In this document: piece by piece, positions 1 to 9,647 of the stretch
Position numbering within the stretch: the first letter of the stretch is position 1
How the letters are laid out: every line of letters begins with the position of its first letter
NCBI RefSeq assembly: GCF_006335005.1
Contig: NZ_VDMP01000021.1
Location: 24,089-88,088, forward strand
DNA: 64,000 bases
From: Nocardioides albidus
GTDB lineage: Bacteria; Actinomycetota; Actinomycetes; Propionibacteriales; Nocardioidaceae
Direction of reading: 5' to 3'
The notes under the pieces: model-generated
Database searches by the model: none
What the model was told of the DNA's origin: nothing
What the model saw: the letters and a program-made list of their open reading frames with translations, nothing else
Made by a program: the position numbers and the translations under genes

Positions 1-177
1 CCCCAGGCCCGGTTCTGCCCGACGGGCGGGATCACCCCCGCCTCAGCCGCGTCCTACTTGGCCCTGCCCAACGTCGGCTGCGTCGGCGGCTCGTGGATCA
101 CGCCCGCCGACGCCGTCGCCGCGGGTGACTGGGACCGGATCAGCGGGCTCGCCGCCGAGGCCGCCGCGCTGCGATAG
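1..177 (+). CDS. eda: KDPG/KHG aldolase C-terminal end (partial)
   Basis: The reading frame is open from the window edge to a TAG at 175-177 and encodes the last 58 residues of a 2-dehydro-3-deoxy-phosphogluconate aldolase of the Eda type, which splits KDPG into pyruvate and glyceraldehyde 3-phosphate. The visible part carries the FCPTGGI phosphate-binding segment followed by the family's typical VGGSW stretch near the C-terminus. The start and the catalytic Lys region lie outside the window. It is convergent with tadA, only 10 bases away. Confidence 0.85.
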   Translation, partial: PQARFCPTGGITPASAASYLALPNVGCVGGSWITPADAVAAGDWDRISGLAAEAAALR

Positions 178-187
178 TCCCTGGGCA

Positions 188-655
188 CTACGCGCGCTGG
201 GCGGCGAAGAAGCCGTCGAGCAGGGCAGCGGACTCGTCGGCCAGCACCCCGGCGACCACCTCGGGGCGGTGGTTGAGCCGCCGGTCGCGGACGACGTCCC
301 ACAGCGAGCCGACCGCGCCGGCCTTGTCGTCGTAGGCGCCGAAGACCACCCGGTCCACGCGGGCGAGCACGGCGGCGCCGGCGCACATGGTGCACGGCTC
401 GAGGGTGACGACGAGGGTGCAGCCGGTCAGCCGCCACTCGCCCCGCGCGGCGGCGGCCTCGCGGAGGGCGACGACCTCGGCGTGGCCGGTCGGATCGGCG
501 TCACGCTCGCGGACGTTGCGCCCCGTCCCGACGACCACCCCGGCGGGGTCCACGACGACGGCTCCGATGGGCACGTCGCCGGAGGACAGCGCGGCCGAGG
601 CCTCGGCGAGCGCCGCCCGCATCGGCTCCTCCCAGCGGGCGAGCGGGGTGCTCAC
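188..655 (-). CDS. tadA: tRNA(adenine34) deaminase TadA
   Basis: 155 aa, normal length for TadA, a zinc-dependent cytidine-deaminase fold enzyme that converts A34 of the tRNA-Arg(ACG) wobble position to inosine. The zinc and proton-shuttle signature is intact: His58-Ala-Glu60 and Pro-Cys88-Thr-Met-Cys91. The upstream gene on the same strand encodes the TadA-associated protein, the usual actinobacterial pairing. Assignment is secure at family level; tRNA specificity rests on family and neighbour. Confidence 0.93.
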   Translation of the reverse strand: MSTPLARWEEPMRAALAEASAALSSGDVPIGAVVVDPAGVVVGTGRNVRERDADPTGHAEVVALREAAAARGEWRLTGCTLVVTLEPCTMCAGAAVLARVDRVVFGAYDDKAGAVGSLWDVVRDRRLNHRPEVVAGVLADESAALLDGFFAAQRA

Positions 656-716
656 GCGGGGTCCCCGACGAGTTGTTCGGCGGAGCGAAGCGGGGGAGAA
701 GAACTCGGTGGGGTGC

Positions 717-1211
717 TCACGCCGAGGTGAGGCCGACGGCGTCGTCGAAGAGGTCGCCGAAGCCGAGCCCGCGAGCGATCTCGGAGAGCATCTCGTCGGG
801 GTAGAGCTCGTCGTCGTCGAGGATCGCGGCGAGGTCCATGGCGTTGACGCCGAGGTCGCTGAGCAGCTCGAGGTCGCCGGCCGGCTCGGGGTCGTCCTCG
901 TCCTCCACCGTCGGCAGGCCGAGGTGCTCGACGACGGCGGCCGCCAGCTCCCACTCGGTCGCCGCGGTGACGTCGGAGAGCATGACCCGGGTGCGCGGAC
1001 CCGCCACCCGCACGACGAAGAAGAAGTCCTCCTCGACCGCGACCAGTCCGACCGCGCCGCCGTCGCCGGGGAACCGGCGCAGCGCAGCGGCCAGGGTCTC
1101 GACGTCCGTGGCGTGGTCGGGCGTGAGCTCGGCGACCCGCCACACCCCCTCCTCGCGGTAGGCGGCGAGCGCGAAGTCGACGGACTCGATGGCCGTGCCG
1201 CTAGCGGTCAT
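717..1211 (-). CDS. tRNA adenosine deaminase-associated protein
   Basis: 164 aa acidic protein beginning [20 protein letters not shown]. It matches the actinobacterial family annotated as tRNA adenosine deaminase-associated protein, which is nearly always next to tadA. No catalytic motif is visible and its molecular role is not established. It lies 61 bases upstream of tadA on the same strand and is divergent from upp, so tadA is probably cotranscribed with it. Confidence 0.8.
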   Translation of the reverse strand: MTASGTAIESVDFALAAYREEGVWRVAELTPDHATDVETLAAALRRFPGDGGAVGLVAVEEDFFFVVRVAGPRTRVMLSDVTAATEWELAAAVVEHLGLPTVEDEDDPEPAGDLELLSDLGVNAMDLAAILDDDELYPDEMLSEIARGLGFGDLFDDAVGLTSA

Positions 1212-1239
1212 GTCGTCAAGCGTGGCACGGGAACGGGCA

Positions 1240-1271
1240 CAGGGCCAGAGGAATCACAGGGCCAGAGGAAT
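1240..1271. repeat. Tandem 15-bp direct repeat before upp
   Basis: CAGGGCCAGAGGAAT occurs at 1240-1254 and again, identically, at 1257-1271, separated by two bases. The pair lies in the 72-bp gap between the divergent TadA-associated gene and upp, directly upstream of the putative upp -10 box. It could be a regulator site or a simple slippage duplication. Confidence 0.8.
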
Positions 1272-1276
1272 AGGGT
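1271..1276 (+). promoter_or_regulatory. Putative -10 box of upp (leaderless)
   Basis: TAGGGT fits the actinobacterial TANNNT -10 pattern and ends 7 nt before the upp ATG at 1284, so transcription would begin at or next to the start codon. No convincing Shine-Dalgarno sequence precedes the ATG, which supports a leaderless mRNA. Confidence 0.55.
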
Positions 1277-1283
1277 GCTCTCC

Positions 1284-1928
1284 ATGCGCACCCTCGTCGT
1301 CGACCACCCGCTCGTCGCCCACAAGCTGACCGTGCTGCGCAACAAGGACACCGACTCCCCGACCTTCCGGTCGCTGGCCGACGAGCTGGTGACGCTGCTG
1401 GCCTACGAGGCGACCCGTGACGTCCGTGTCGAGCCGGCCGACATCGAGACCCCGGTGGCGCCGACGACGGGCACCCGGCTCGCGACGCCCCGCCCGCTCG
1501 TCGTGCCCATCCTGCGCGCCGGGCTCGGCATGCTCGACGGCATGATGCGGCTGCTGCCGACCGCGGAGGTGGGCTTCCTGGGCATGGTCCGCGACGAGGA
1601 GACGCTGGCCGCGACGACGTACGCCGAGCGTCTGCCCGAGGACCTGTCCGGGCGCCAGTGCTACGTGGTCGACCCCATGCTCGCGACCGGCGGGACCCTC
1701 GCCGCCGCGATCCGGTTCCTCGTGGACCGCGGCGCCGACCACATCACCGCGGTCTGCCTGCTCGCCGCGCCCGAGGGCTGTGCCCGCCTCGAGGAGGAGC
1801 TCGCGGACCTTGAGATCCCGGTCACAGTCGTGACGGCCGCGATGGACGAGCGGCTCAACGAGAGGGGCTACATCGTCCCCGGCCTCGGTGACGCGGGCGA
1901 CCGGATGTACGGCATCGCAGCGGGCTGA
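1284..1928 (+). CDS. upp: Uracil phosphoribosyltransferase
   Basis: 214 aa enzyme that makes UMP from uracil and PRPP in pyrimidine salvage. The PRPP-binding loop [11 protein letters not shown] and the C-terminal uracil-binding stretch [13 protein letters not shown] are both present, and the N-terminus [16 protein letters not shown] is typical of Upp. The open frame extends far upstream, but ATG 1284 gives the family's normal length and sits 7 nt after a TAGGGT box, so it is chosen. Confidence 0.95.
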   Translation: MRTLVVDHPLVAHKLTVLRNKDTDSPTFRSLADELVTLLAYEATRDVRVEPADIETPVAPTTGTRLATPRPLVVPILRAGLGMLDGMMRLLPTAEVGFLGMVRDEETLAATTYAERLPEDLSGRQCYVVDPMLATGGTLAAAIRFLVDRGADHITAVCLLAAPEGCARLEEELADLEIPVTVVTAAMDERLNERGYIVPGLGDAGDRMYGIAAG

Positions 1929-2056
1929 CCCGGGCTCGTCCCGCTCATCGCGACGGGCATCGCGTAGATGTACGTCACACGTAAGACGGCAACCGCGATG
2001 CAGCCTGGCGTGTGTAGGTTGACCAGCGCTGTGTCCACAGAATGGCTGGAGGCTCG

Positions 2057-3604
2057 ATGCTGATCGGCATCCCGCGTGAGTCGAAACAGGGCGAGACCCT
2101 GGTTGCGGCGACTGCGAAGACCGTATCCCAACTGTCCAAGCTCGGCTACGAGATCGTCATCGAGTCGGGAGCCGGCGATCTCGCCGACCAGCCCGACAGC
2201 GCTTTCACGACGCTCGACGACCCGGCTGTGCGGGTCGGGACGGCCGACGAGGTGTGGGCCGCCGACGTCGTCGTCAAGGTCAACGCCCCCACCGACGAGG
2301 AGATCGGCCGGCTCCGTCGCGGCGCCACGATCATCTCGATGATGGCGCCGGGCCGCAGCCCCGAGCTGCTCGAGCGGCTCCAGACCCAGGGCGTGACCGC
2401 CCTGGCGATGGACGCGGTGCCGCGGATCTCGCGTGCGCAGTCGATGGACGTGCTGTCCTCGATGGCCAACGTCGCGGGCTACCGCGCGGTCGTCGAGGCC
2501 GCCCACGAGTTCGGCCGGATGTTCACCGGCCAGGTCACCGCCGCGGGCAAGATCCCGCCGGCCCGGGTCTTCGTCGTCGGCGCCGGTGTCGCCGGCCTGG
2601 CCGCGATCGGCGCCGCGTCCGCGATGGGTGCGGTCGTGCGCGCGTTCGACGTGCGCCCCGAGGTGGCCGAGCAGGTCGAGTCGATGGGCGCGGAGTTCGT
2701 CCACGTCGAGTTCGAGGCCGAGGTCTCCTCCGACGGCTACGCCAAGGAGATGACCGCCGAGCAGGTCGCGGCCACCGCCGCGATGTACGACGAGGAGGCG
2801 CGCGCCGCCGACATCGTCATCACCACCGCGCTCATCCCCGGACGTCCGGCCCCGTCGCTGATCACCGCCGAGACCGTCGCCGGGATGCGCAACGGCTCGA
2901 TCATCGTCGACATGGCCGCGGCCAACGGCGGCAACGCCGCGGGCACCGTCGCCGACCAGCGGGTCGTCACCGAGAACGGCGTCACGATCCTCGGCTACAC
3001 CGACCTCGCCGGCCGGCTCGCCGCGCAGACCTCGCAGCTGTACGGCACCAACATCGTCAACCTCCTCAAGCTGCTGACCCCGGAGAAGGACGGCGCGCTG
3101 ACGCTGGACTTCGACGACGTCGTCCAGCGCGGCATCACGGTGGTCCGTGACGGCGAGTCGACCTGGCCGCCCCCGGCGGTGCAGGTCTCCGCGGCCCCGG
3201 CCAGCGCGGCGCCCGCCGCCGCCGTACCGGCGAAGGAGCCGAAGGCGCAGCTCACCCCGGGCGGCAAGGTCGCCGTCGTGCTCGGCGCGATCGGCCTGTT
3301 CTGGCTCATCAACGCGCTGGCGCCGACCGACGAGCTGCGGCGCCACTTCACCGTGCTGATGCTCTCGATCGTGATCGGCTACTACGTGATCGGGAAGGTC
3401 GCGCACGCGCTGCACACGCCGCTGATGTCGGTGACCAACGCGATCTCCGGCGTGGTCGTGGTCGGTGCGCTCGTGCAGGTCGCCACCGCCGACAAGCTGG
3501 TGCTCGTCATGTCGGCGGTCGCGATCCTGCTCGCCTCGATCAATGTCTTCGGCGGCTTCGCGGTCACGCGCCGCATGCTCGCGATGTTCAGCAAGGGAGC
3601 CTGA
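2057..3604 (+). CDS. pntA: NAD(P) transhydrogenase alpha subunit (fused)
   Basis: 515 aa alpha subunit of the proton-translocating transhydrogenase, which moves hydride from NADH to NADP+ using the proton gradient. The N-terminal AlaDH/PNT-like half (about 1-370) contains the nucleotide-binding VVGAGVAGLAAIGAA; an Ala/Pro-rich linker follows, then three to four membrane helices (about 400-510), so PntAA- and PntAB-like parts are fused. An ATG at 2042 is also in frame, but GGAGG at 2048-2052 sits 4 nt before ATG 2057, and MLIGIPRE is the family start. pntB follows after three bases. Confidence 0.94.
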   Translation: MLIGIPRESKQGETLVAATAKTVSQLSKLGYEIVIESGAGDLADQPDSAFTTLDDPAVRVGTADEVWAADVVVKVNAPTDEEIGRLRRGATIISMMAPGRSPELLERLQTQGVTALAMDAVPRISRAQSMDVLSSMANVAGYRAVVEAAHEFGRMFTGQVTAAGKIPPARVFVVGAGVAGLAAIGAASAMGAVVRAFDVRPEVAEQVESMGAEFVHVEFEAEVSSDGYAKEMTAEQVAATAAMYDEEARAADIVITTALIPGRPAPSLITAETVAGMRNGSIIVDMAAANGGNAAGTVADQRVVTENGVTILGYTDLAGRLAAQTSQLYGTNIVNLLKLLTPEKDGALTLDFDDVVQRGITVVRDGESTWPPPAVQVSAAPASAAPAAAVPAKEPKAQLTPGGKVAVVLGAIGLFWLINALAPTDELRRHFTVLMLSIVIGYYVIGKVAHALHTPLMSVTNAISGVVVVGALVQVATADKLVLVMSAVAILLASINVFGGFAVTRRMLAMFSKGA

Positions 3605-3607
3605 TCC

Positions 3608-5041
3608 ATGGACATCACCTCGATCACCGGTGCGGCGTACATCGTCGCCGCCCTGCTGTTCATCCTCTCGCTGGCCGGCCTGTCCCGGCACGAGTCGGCC
3701 CGCAGCGGCCTGACCTTCGGCATCGTCGGGATGGCCGTGGCGCTCCTCGCCACGGTCGTGGGCGTCATCGACGTCAGCGAGTTCCTGCCCACGGGCGGCG
3801 ACCGGGCGCTGGTCATCATCCTGATGCTCGCCGCGGTCGCGATCGGCGCCGTCATCGGCCTGTGGCGCGCGCGGATCGTCGAGATGACCGGCATGCCCGA
3901 GCTGATCGCGGCCCTGCACTCGTTCGTGGGTCTCGCCGCGGTCCTCATCGGCTGGAACGGTCACATCCTGGGCTCGCACGAGTCGATGGACAGCCTGGTC
4001 AACATCCACGAGGCCGAGGTCGCGATCGGCATCTTCATCGGTGCCGTCACCTTCACGGGCTCGATCGTGGCCAACCTGAAGCTGTCGGCCAAGATGAAGT
4101 CCGCGCCGCTCATGCTGCCGGGCAAGAACCTCATCAACGTCGGTTCGCTGGTGCTGTTCGCGATCCTCACGGCGATCTATGTCTCGCTCGACACCCACGA
4201 CAACACCTCGGCCGACCTCCTGCTGGGCGTCCTGACCATCCTCGCCCTGGCGCTGGGCTGGCACCTGGTCGCCTCCATCGGCGGCGGCGACATGCCGGTC
4301 GTGGTGTCGATGCTCAACTCCTACTCCGGATGGGCCGCGGCCGCGTCGGGCTTCCTGCTCGGCAACGACCTGCTCATCGTCACTGGCGCCCTCGTCGGCT
4401 CCTCCGGTGCGTACCTGTCCTACATCATGTGCAAGGCGATGAACCGCTCGTTCATCTCCGTCATCGCCGGCGGCTTCGGCATCGAGGCTCCGGCGGGCGA
4501 CGACAAGGACTACGGCGAGCACCGCGAGATCCAGGCCGAGGCCGCCGCCGAGCTCCTCGCCGGCGCGTCGTCGGTGGTCATCACCCCCGGCTACGGCATG
4601 GCGGTGGCGCAGGCGCAGTACCCGGTCGCCGACCTCACCGCCAAGCTGCGGGCCAAGGGCGTCGACGTCCGCTTCGGCATCCACCCCGTCGCCGGCCGAC
4701 TGCCCGGGCACATGAACGTGCTGCTCGCCGAGGCCAAGGTGCCCTACGACATCGTGCTCGAGATGGACGAGATCAACGACGACCTCCCCGAGACCGACGT
4801 CGTCCTGGTCATCGGCGCCAACGACACGGTCAACCCGGCCGCGGCCGAGGACCCGACCTCCCCCATCGCCGGCATGCCGGTCCTCGAGGTCTGGAACGCC
4901 AAGGACGTCATCGTCTTCAAGCGCTCCATGGCCGCCGGGTACGCCGGGGTGCAGAACCCGCTGTTCTTCCGCGAGAACACCCAGATGCTGTTCGGCGACG
5001 CGAAGGACAAGGTCGAGGAGATCGTGCACCACCTCAACTGA
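3608..5041 (+). CDS. pntB: NAD(P) transhydrogenase beta subunit
   Basis: 477 aa beta subunit: about nine membrane helices in the first 290 residues (domain II), then the soluble NADP(H)-binding domain III with [34 protein letters not shown] and [14 protein letters not shown], all hallmarks of PntB. It is three bases after pntA, so both are one operon and form one membrane complex. A strong hairpin follows the stop codon. Confidence 0.96.
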   Translation: MDITSITGAAYIVAALLFILSLAGLSRHESARSGLTFGIVGMAVALLATVVGVIDVSEFLPTGGDRALVIILMLAAVAIGAVIGLWRARIVEMTGMPELIAALHSFVGLAAVLIGWNGHILGSHESMDSLVNIHEAEVAIGIFIGAVTFTGSIVANLKLSAKMKSAPLMLPGKNLINVGSLVLFAILTAIYVSLDTHDNTSADLLLGVLTILALALGWHLVASIGGGDMPVVVSMLNSYSGWAAAASGFLLGNDLLIVTGALVGSSGAYLSYIMCKAMNRSFISVIAGGFGIEAPAGDDKDYGEHREIQAEAAAELLAGASSVVITPGYGMAVAQAQYPVADLTAKLRAKGVDVRFGIHPVAGRLPGHMNVLLAEAKVPYDIVLEMDEINDDLPETDVVLVIGANDTVNPAAAEDPTSPIAGMPVLEVWNAKDVIVFKRSMAAGYAGVQNPLFFRENTQMLFGDAKDKVEEIVHHLN

Positions 5042-5051
5042 TCCGCGCTGT

Positions 5052-5097
5052 ACGCCGAAGGGCCGGGTCCGCTGCGGCGGGCCCGGCCCTTCGGCGT
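5052..5097. terminator. Shared terminator hairpin pntB / thpR
   Basis: A perfect 16-bp stem (5052-5067 pairing with 5082-5097, ACGCCGAAGGGCCGGG and its complement) with a 14-nt loop lies between the convergent genes pntB and thpR. There is no long T tract, which is common in high-GC actinobacteria. Being symmetrical, it can serve both strands. Confidence 0.85.
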
Positions 5098-5108
5098 CTC
5101 GGCCCGGA

Positions 5109-5669
5109 TCAGAGCAGGATCTCGGCGAGCGTCTCGTAGCGGGGACTGCGACGCGGTCCCTCACCCAGGTGGGACGCGATCACCTGCACGGACGCGAGGG
5201 GCCAGGACGGGCCGGCGTAGGTGTCCAGGAGCCGGACCCAGCGGGTCATCTCGGTGGGCCGCCCGCCGGTGCGGGCGACGGTGACGTGCGGCCGGAAGCG
5301 CTGCCCGTCGACCTCGATGCCGCAGGCGACCGCGGCGTTGCGGGCCCGCAGGGACAGGGTCGCGAGGACGTCGCCGTCGGCCATGCCGGCGATGCCGGTC
5401 GCGAGCACCCGGGCCTCGGCGACGTTCGGGAAGACCACCGCGCCGGACAACGACAGCTCCACCGGCTCGAGACCGTCGAGGGACTCGGCCAGACGGTCGA
5501 CGTACGCCTCGACGCGGTGCTCGTCGGCGTCGGCCATGAACGCGAGGGTGATGTGCAGGTGCTCGGGCCGGGTCCAGCGGAAGGGCGCGGAGGAGCGGCG
5601 CGAGTCGAGGAAGGCGTCGAGGTGCTCGATCGCCTCGGGCGGCGGCACGACGGCCGTGAACAGACGCAT
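5109..5669 (-). CDS. thpR: RNA 2',3'-cyclic phosphodiesterase
   Basis: 186 aa 2H-phosphoesterase of the LigT/ThpR type, which opens 2',3'-cyclic phosphates in RNA. Both catalytic tetrapeptides are present: His39-Ile-Thr-Leu and His128-Val-Thr-Val. The frame is open further upstream, but MRLFTAV at 5669 is the family's standard start and lies 8 bases after the stop of the VIT-family gene, so the two are likely cotranscribed. Confidence 0.9.
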   Translation of the reverse strand: MRLFTAVVPPPEAIEHLDAFLDSRRSSAPFRWTRPEHLHITLAFMADADEHRVEAYVDRLAESLDGLEPVELSLSGAVVFPNVAEARVLATGIAGMADGDVLATLSLRARNAAVACGIEVDGQRFRPHVTVARTGGRPTEMTRWVRLLDTYAGPSWPLASVQVIASHLGEGPRRSPRYETLAEILL

Positions 5670-5677
5670 CGGCCGGC

Positions 5678-6424
5678 TCAGACCTGGGTGCCGACCAGCT
5701 GGCCGATGCCGTAGGTGACAGCCATCGCCAGCAGGCCGCCGATCACGTTGCGGATGACGGCGCGGCTGGGCGAGCCGTAGCCGAACCGCGCGCTGAGCCA
5801 CCCGGTCAGCATGAGCGCCGCGACCACGGCGACCACGGTGACCGCGACCCGGACCTCGGCCGCCACCAGCACGATGGTCAGCAGCGGGAGCAGGGCGCCG
5901 AGCGTGAACGACAGCATCGAGGCCAGCGCGGCGTTCCACGGGCTGGTGAGGTCGTCGGGGTCGATGCCCAGCTCGATCTCGGCGTGCGCGGCGAGCGCGT
6001 CCTTCGCGGTGAGCTGCTCGGCGACCTGGAGCGCCAGGTCGGGATCGAGCCCCTTGTCGACGTACAGTCCGGCGAGCTCGGCGAGCTCGTCCTCGGGCTC
6101 GTCGCGCAGCTCGCGGCTCTCCTTGGCCAGCAGTGCCTCCTCGGAGTCGCGCTGGGTGCTGACCGAGACGTACTCGCCGGCCGCCATGCTCATCGCGCCC
6201 GCGGCCAGCCCGGCGATGCCGGCGACCAGGATCGCCGTGCGGTCGCTGGTCGCGCCCGCGACGCCGAGGACGATGCCCGCCGTCGACACGATGCCGTCGT
6301 TGGCGCCGAGCACCCCCGCGCGCAGCCAGTTGAGCCGGTCGTTGAAGCCCTCCTGGTGGGGCTCGTCCGCGTGGGGTCCGATCGCCTCGTCCGGTGCTCC
6401 TGCCTGCTCATCCACTCCGGTCAC
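5678..6424 (-). CDS. VIT1/CCC1-family iron/manganese transporter
   Basis: 248 aa membrane protein of the VIT1/CCC1 transporter family, implicated in Fe2+ or Mn2+ transport. GANDGIVSTAGIVLGVAGA in the first helix and SMAAGEYVSVSTQRDSE in the second are diagnostic; an acidic cytoplasmic stretch (about 105-160, the metal-binding region in this family) and three C-terminal helices follow. The substrate metal cannot be read from sequence. Confidence 0.88.
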   Translation of the reverse strand: MTGVDEQAGAPDEAIGPHADEPHQEGFNDRLNWLRAGVLGANDGIVSTAGIVLGVAGATSDRTAILVAGIAGLAAGAMSMAAGEYVSVSTQRDSEEALLAKESRELRDEPEDELAELAGLYVDKGLDPDLALQVAEQLTAKDALAAHAEIELGIDPDDLTSPWNAALASMLSFTLGALLPLLTIVLVAAEVRVAVTVVAVVAALMLTGWLSARFGYGSPSRAVIRNVIGGLLAMAVTYGIGQLVGTQV

Positions 6425-6497
6425 CCCTCCATGATCCCCGACGCGGGGCAGGGCGCGCGATCACATTCGGAGGCGGCGGTTCAGCGGGGCGGTTCCC

Positions 6498-6533
6498 GCG
6501 CTTGTCAGGGGTGGCAACACCCCTGACAAGCGC
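6498..6533. terminator. Perfect 16-bp hairpin with GCAA tetraloop
   Basis: GCGCTTGTCAGGGGTG (6498-6513), loop GCAA, and the exact reverse complement at 6518-6533. It lies 7 bases beyond the stop of the acyl-CoA dehydrogenase (minus strand) and upstream of the VIT gene, so it most likely ends the dehydrogenase transcript. GNRA loops are unusually stable. No T tract follows. Confidence 0.88.
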
Positions 6534-6540
6534 AGGAGAC

Positions 6541-7686
6541 TCAGAGCCCGAGATCGCGCCCGATGAGCTCCTTCATGATCTCGTTCGAGCCGGCCCAGAT
6601 CTTGGTGACCCGGGCGTCGCGCCAGGCGCGGGCGACGCGGTACTCGTTCATGAAGCCGTAGCCGCCGTGCAACTGGACGCAGTGGTCGAGGACCTCGGAC
6701 TGCACCTGCGAGGAGAACCACTTGGCCTTCGCAGCGTCGATCGCGGTGAGCGTCTTCTGCGAGTGGTTGAGGACGCACTTGTCGATGTACGCCTCGGCCG
6801 CCTCGATGCGGGTGACGAGGTCGGCGAGCAGGAACTTGTTGTGCTGGAAGGTGCCGATCGGCGCCCCGAAGGCCTGGCGCTCCTTGGCGTAGTCGATGGT
6901 CTCGAGCAGGATCTGCTTGGCGTGGGCGACGTTGGACACCGCGCAGCCGAGCCGCTCCTGCGGGAGCTTCTCCATCATGTGGATGAAGCCCATGTTGAGC
7001 TCGCCGATGATCTCGGCGTCGGTGACCCGGACGTTCTCGAAGAACAGCTCGGCCGTGTCGGACTCCTCCATGCCGACCTTGTCGAGCTTGCGGCCGCGCG
7101 AGAAGCCCTCCTGGGTGGCCTCGATGCCGAAGAGGGTGATCCCCTTGGGCCCCTTCTCCGGGTCGGTGCGCACGGCGGTGACGAAGAGGTCGCCGGAGTA
7201 GCCGTTGGTGATGAAGGTCTTCGAGCCGTTGATGATCCACGAGTCGCCGTCGCGGACGGCGGTGGTCTTCAGCGCCGCGAGGTCGGAGCCGCCCCCCGGC
7301 TCGGTCATGCCGATGCCGAGCAGGATCTCACCGGACGCGACACCCGGGAGCCAGCGCTGCTTCTGCTCCTCGGTGCCGAGCTCCACGATGTACGGCGCCG
7401 TGATGTCGGCGTGGATGCCGTGACAGGTGGGGTACGCCGCACCGACCTTGGAGAGCTCCTCCTGCAGGACGGCGTTGAACCGGTAGTCGCCGGCGTCGGA
7501 GCCGCCGTACTCCTCGGGGATGCACAGGCCGAGCAGGCCCTGCTTGCCGGCCTCGAGCCAGAACTCGCGCGGCAGCGCCTTGGCCTTGATGTGCTCCTCG
7601 GTGTGGGGCAGCACGGAACGGTCCACGAACTCCTTGACGGATGCGCGGAAGGCCTCGTGGTCCTCGTCGTAGATCTCACGCTTCAT
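6541..7686 (-). CDS. Acyl-CoA dehydrogenase (copy 1)
   Basis: 381 aa flavoprotein of the acyl-CoA dehydrogenase family, which introduces the alpha-beta double bond into an acyl-CoA. It contains MTEPGGGSDLAALKTTAV (FAD/substrate region), SKTFITNGYSGDL, and QLHGGYGFMNEYRVARAW with GSNEIM near the C-terminus. The IYEGT-type motif that carries the catalytic Glu in MCAD-like enzymes reads IWAGS here, so the base is probably elsewhere, as in long-chain/isovaleryl types. It is closely similar along its whole length to the 41050-42195 gene. Chain-length preference is unknown. Confidence 0.93.
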   Translation of the reverse strand: MKREIYDEDHEAFRASVKEFVDRSVLPHTEEHIKAKALPREFWLEAGKQGLLGLCIPEEYGGSDAGDYRFNAVLQEELSKVGAAYPTCHGIHADITAPYIVELGTEEQKQRWLPGVASGEILLGIGMTEPGGGSDLAALKTTAVRDGDSWIINGSKTFITNGYSGDLFVTAVRTDPEKGPKGITLFGIEATQEGFSRGRKLDKVGMEESDTAELFFENVRVTDAEIIGELNMGFIHMMEKLPQERLGCAVSNVAHAKQILLETIDYAKERQAFGAPIGTFQHNKFLLADLVTRIEAAEAYIDKCVLNHSQKTLTAIDAAKAKWFSSQVQSEVLDHCVQLHGGYGFMNEYRVARAWRDARVTKIWAGSNEIMKELIGRDLGL

Positions 7687-7884
7687 GGCTCGGACTCTAC
7701 TCGCGGGTCACTTGCGCGGTCGTTGTCCCCGGGCACAACAACGCGGCCCCGCGGGTTGGTCAGGCGCCCGCCGGCACGACCCGCTTCGGCATGAGCAGGC
7801 CGGCCAGGACCAGCCCTGTGCGAGCGCCGCGACGGCGAGGAGGACGGCGTGCAGCGCCGGCAGCCACACGGGGCATTCCCTCCC
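7687..7884 (-). other. Gap with possible broken small membrane-protein gene
   Basis: Between the acyl-CoA dehydrogenase and padR the minus strand reads VWLPALHAVLLAVAALA from a GTG preceded by GGGAGGG, then after a one-base frame change GLVLAGLLMPKRVVPAGA and a stop. Joined, this looks like a small hydrophobic protein of about 38 residues disrupted by a frameshift, or a chance hydrophobic stretch. Short complementary GTTGT/ACAAC repeats around 7720-7745 fall in the promoter region of the dehydrogenase. Nothing firmer can be said. Confidence 0.25.
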
Positions 7885-7890
7885 TAGACT
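7885..7890 (+). promoter_or_regulatory. Putative -10 box of padR (leaderless)
   Basis: TAGACT ends 6 nt before the padR ATG at 7897. There is no Shine-Dalgarno sequence in those 6 nt, so the transcript probably starts at the ATG. Confidence 0.55.
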
Positions 7891-7896
7891 CGGCCC

Positions 7897-8526
7897 ATGG
7901 CCGCCCACGACACCCGGATGCTGCTGTTGGGGGCCGTCGCGTTGTTCGAGCCGGTCAACGGCTACCAGATCCGCCGCGAGCTGCTGTCGTGGAGCGTGGA
8001 CGACTGGGCCCACCTGAACCCGGGCTCGATCTACAGCGGTCTGGCCACGCTGACCAAGCAGGGCTTCATCGTGCGTCACGACCTCGACGACGGCGGGCGG
8101 GAGGTGGCCGTCTACGAGTCGACGGCGCAGGGGCGCAGCGAGCTGGAGCGGCTGGTGACCGCCGGCCTCGAGGAGGTCAGCGTCGTGGACCGCAAGGGGT
8201 TCAGCGCGGCGTTCGGCCTGCTGCCCCTGGTCCCCGAGGATCAGGCGCTGCGCTCGCTGGTACGGCGCCGGGTGGCGCTCGAGGAGCTCGTCGCCCGCCT
8301 CGCGCAGCCGCCCGCCCCCGGCGACGCGCCGCCGCACGCCCTGCGCACCGTCATGCTCTGGCTCGACCTCGCCACCGCGGAGCTCGCCTGGCTGCGCGAG
8401 TCGATCGAGGAGATGAAGGCCGGCCGGCTCGCCCTCGACGCGTCGACCTGGACCCCGCCGGCGGACGACCCGGGTTGGCAGATGAACGCCGACCGCGAGC
8501 GCTACCGGGCCCTCCTCCGAGGCTGA
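7897..8526 (+). CDS. PadR-family transcriptional regulator
   Basis: 209 aa regulator. The N-terminal winged helix (about 1-90) has the PadR pattern LLGAVALFEPVNGYQIRREL and SIYSGLATLTKQGFIV; the C-terminal part is helical, as in PadR/Vir proteins that dimerise through it. PadR proteins commonly repress an adjacent exporter in response to a drug-like ligand. Here the next two genes encode an ABC exporter, whose promoter carries tandem inverted repeats (8605-8643) that are good candidate sites for this protein. Confidence 0.9.
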   Translation: MAAHDTRMLLLGAVALFEPVNGYQIRRELLSWSVDDWAHLNPGSIYSGLATLTKQGFIVRHDLDDGGREVAVYESTAQGRSELERLVTAGLEEVSVVDRKGFSAAFGLLPLVPEDQALRSLVRRRVALEELVARLAQPPAPGDAPPHALRTVMLWLDLATAELAWLRESIEEMKAGRLALDASTWTPPADDPGWQMNADRERYRALLRG

Positions 8527-8594
8527 GTCCGGGCCCGTCCCGGCCACCGATGAATGTCGGCGGTCGGTGCTGTCGTCTCTCCGGGGCGGCACGT

Positions 8595-8643
8595 TTGACA
8601 TGCGGTGTTCAAGTTTGAATACTGGCCACTGTTCAACCTTGAC
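8595..8643 (+). promoter_or_regulatory. Promoter and tandem operators of the ABC exporter
   Basis: TTGACA (8595-8600), a 17-nt spacer and AATACT (8618-8623) form a near-consensus promoter. Overlapping the spacer and -10 box is TTCAA-GT-TTGAA (8608-8619), extended to 8605-8622 with one mismatch. A second, weaker copy TTCAA-CC-TTGAC lies at 8632-8643, 24 bp downstream and near the expected start of transcription. Both are placed to block RNA polymerase. PadR binding is inferred from context. Confidence 0.7.
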
Positions 8644-8660
8644 TACGAGGGGATTCGACC

Positions 8661-9643
<983 letters not shown>

Positions 9644-9647
<4 letters not shown>

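Noticed and set aside
1868-5164. Open frame of 1098 codons on the minus strand opposite pntAB
   Set aside because: It mirrors the codon pattern of pntAB, is dominated by Asp, Arg, Gly and His, matches no family, and the opposite strand encodes complete, well-conserved proteins.
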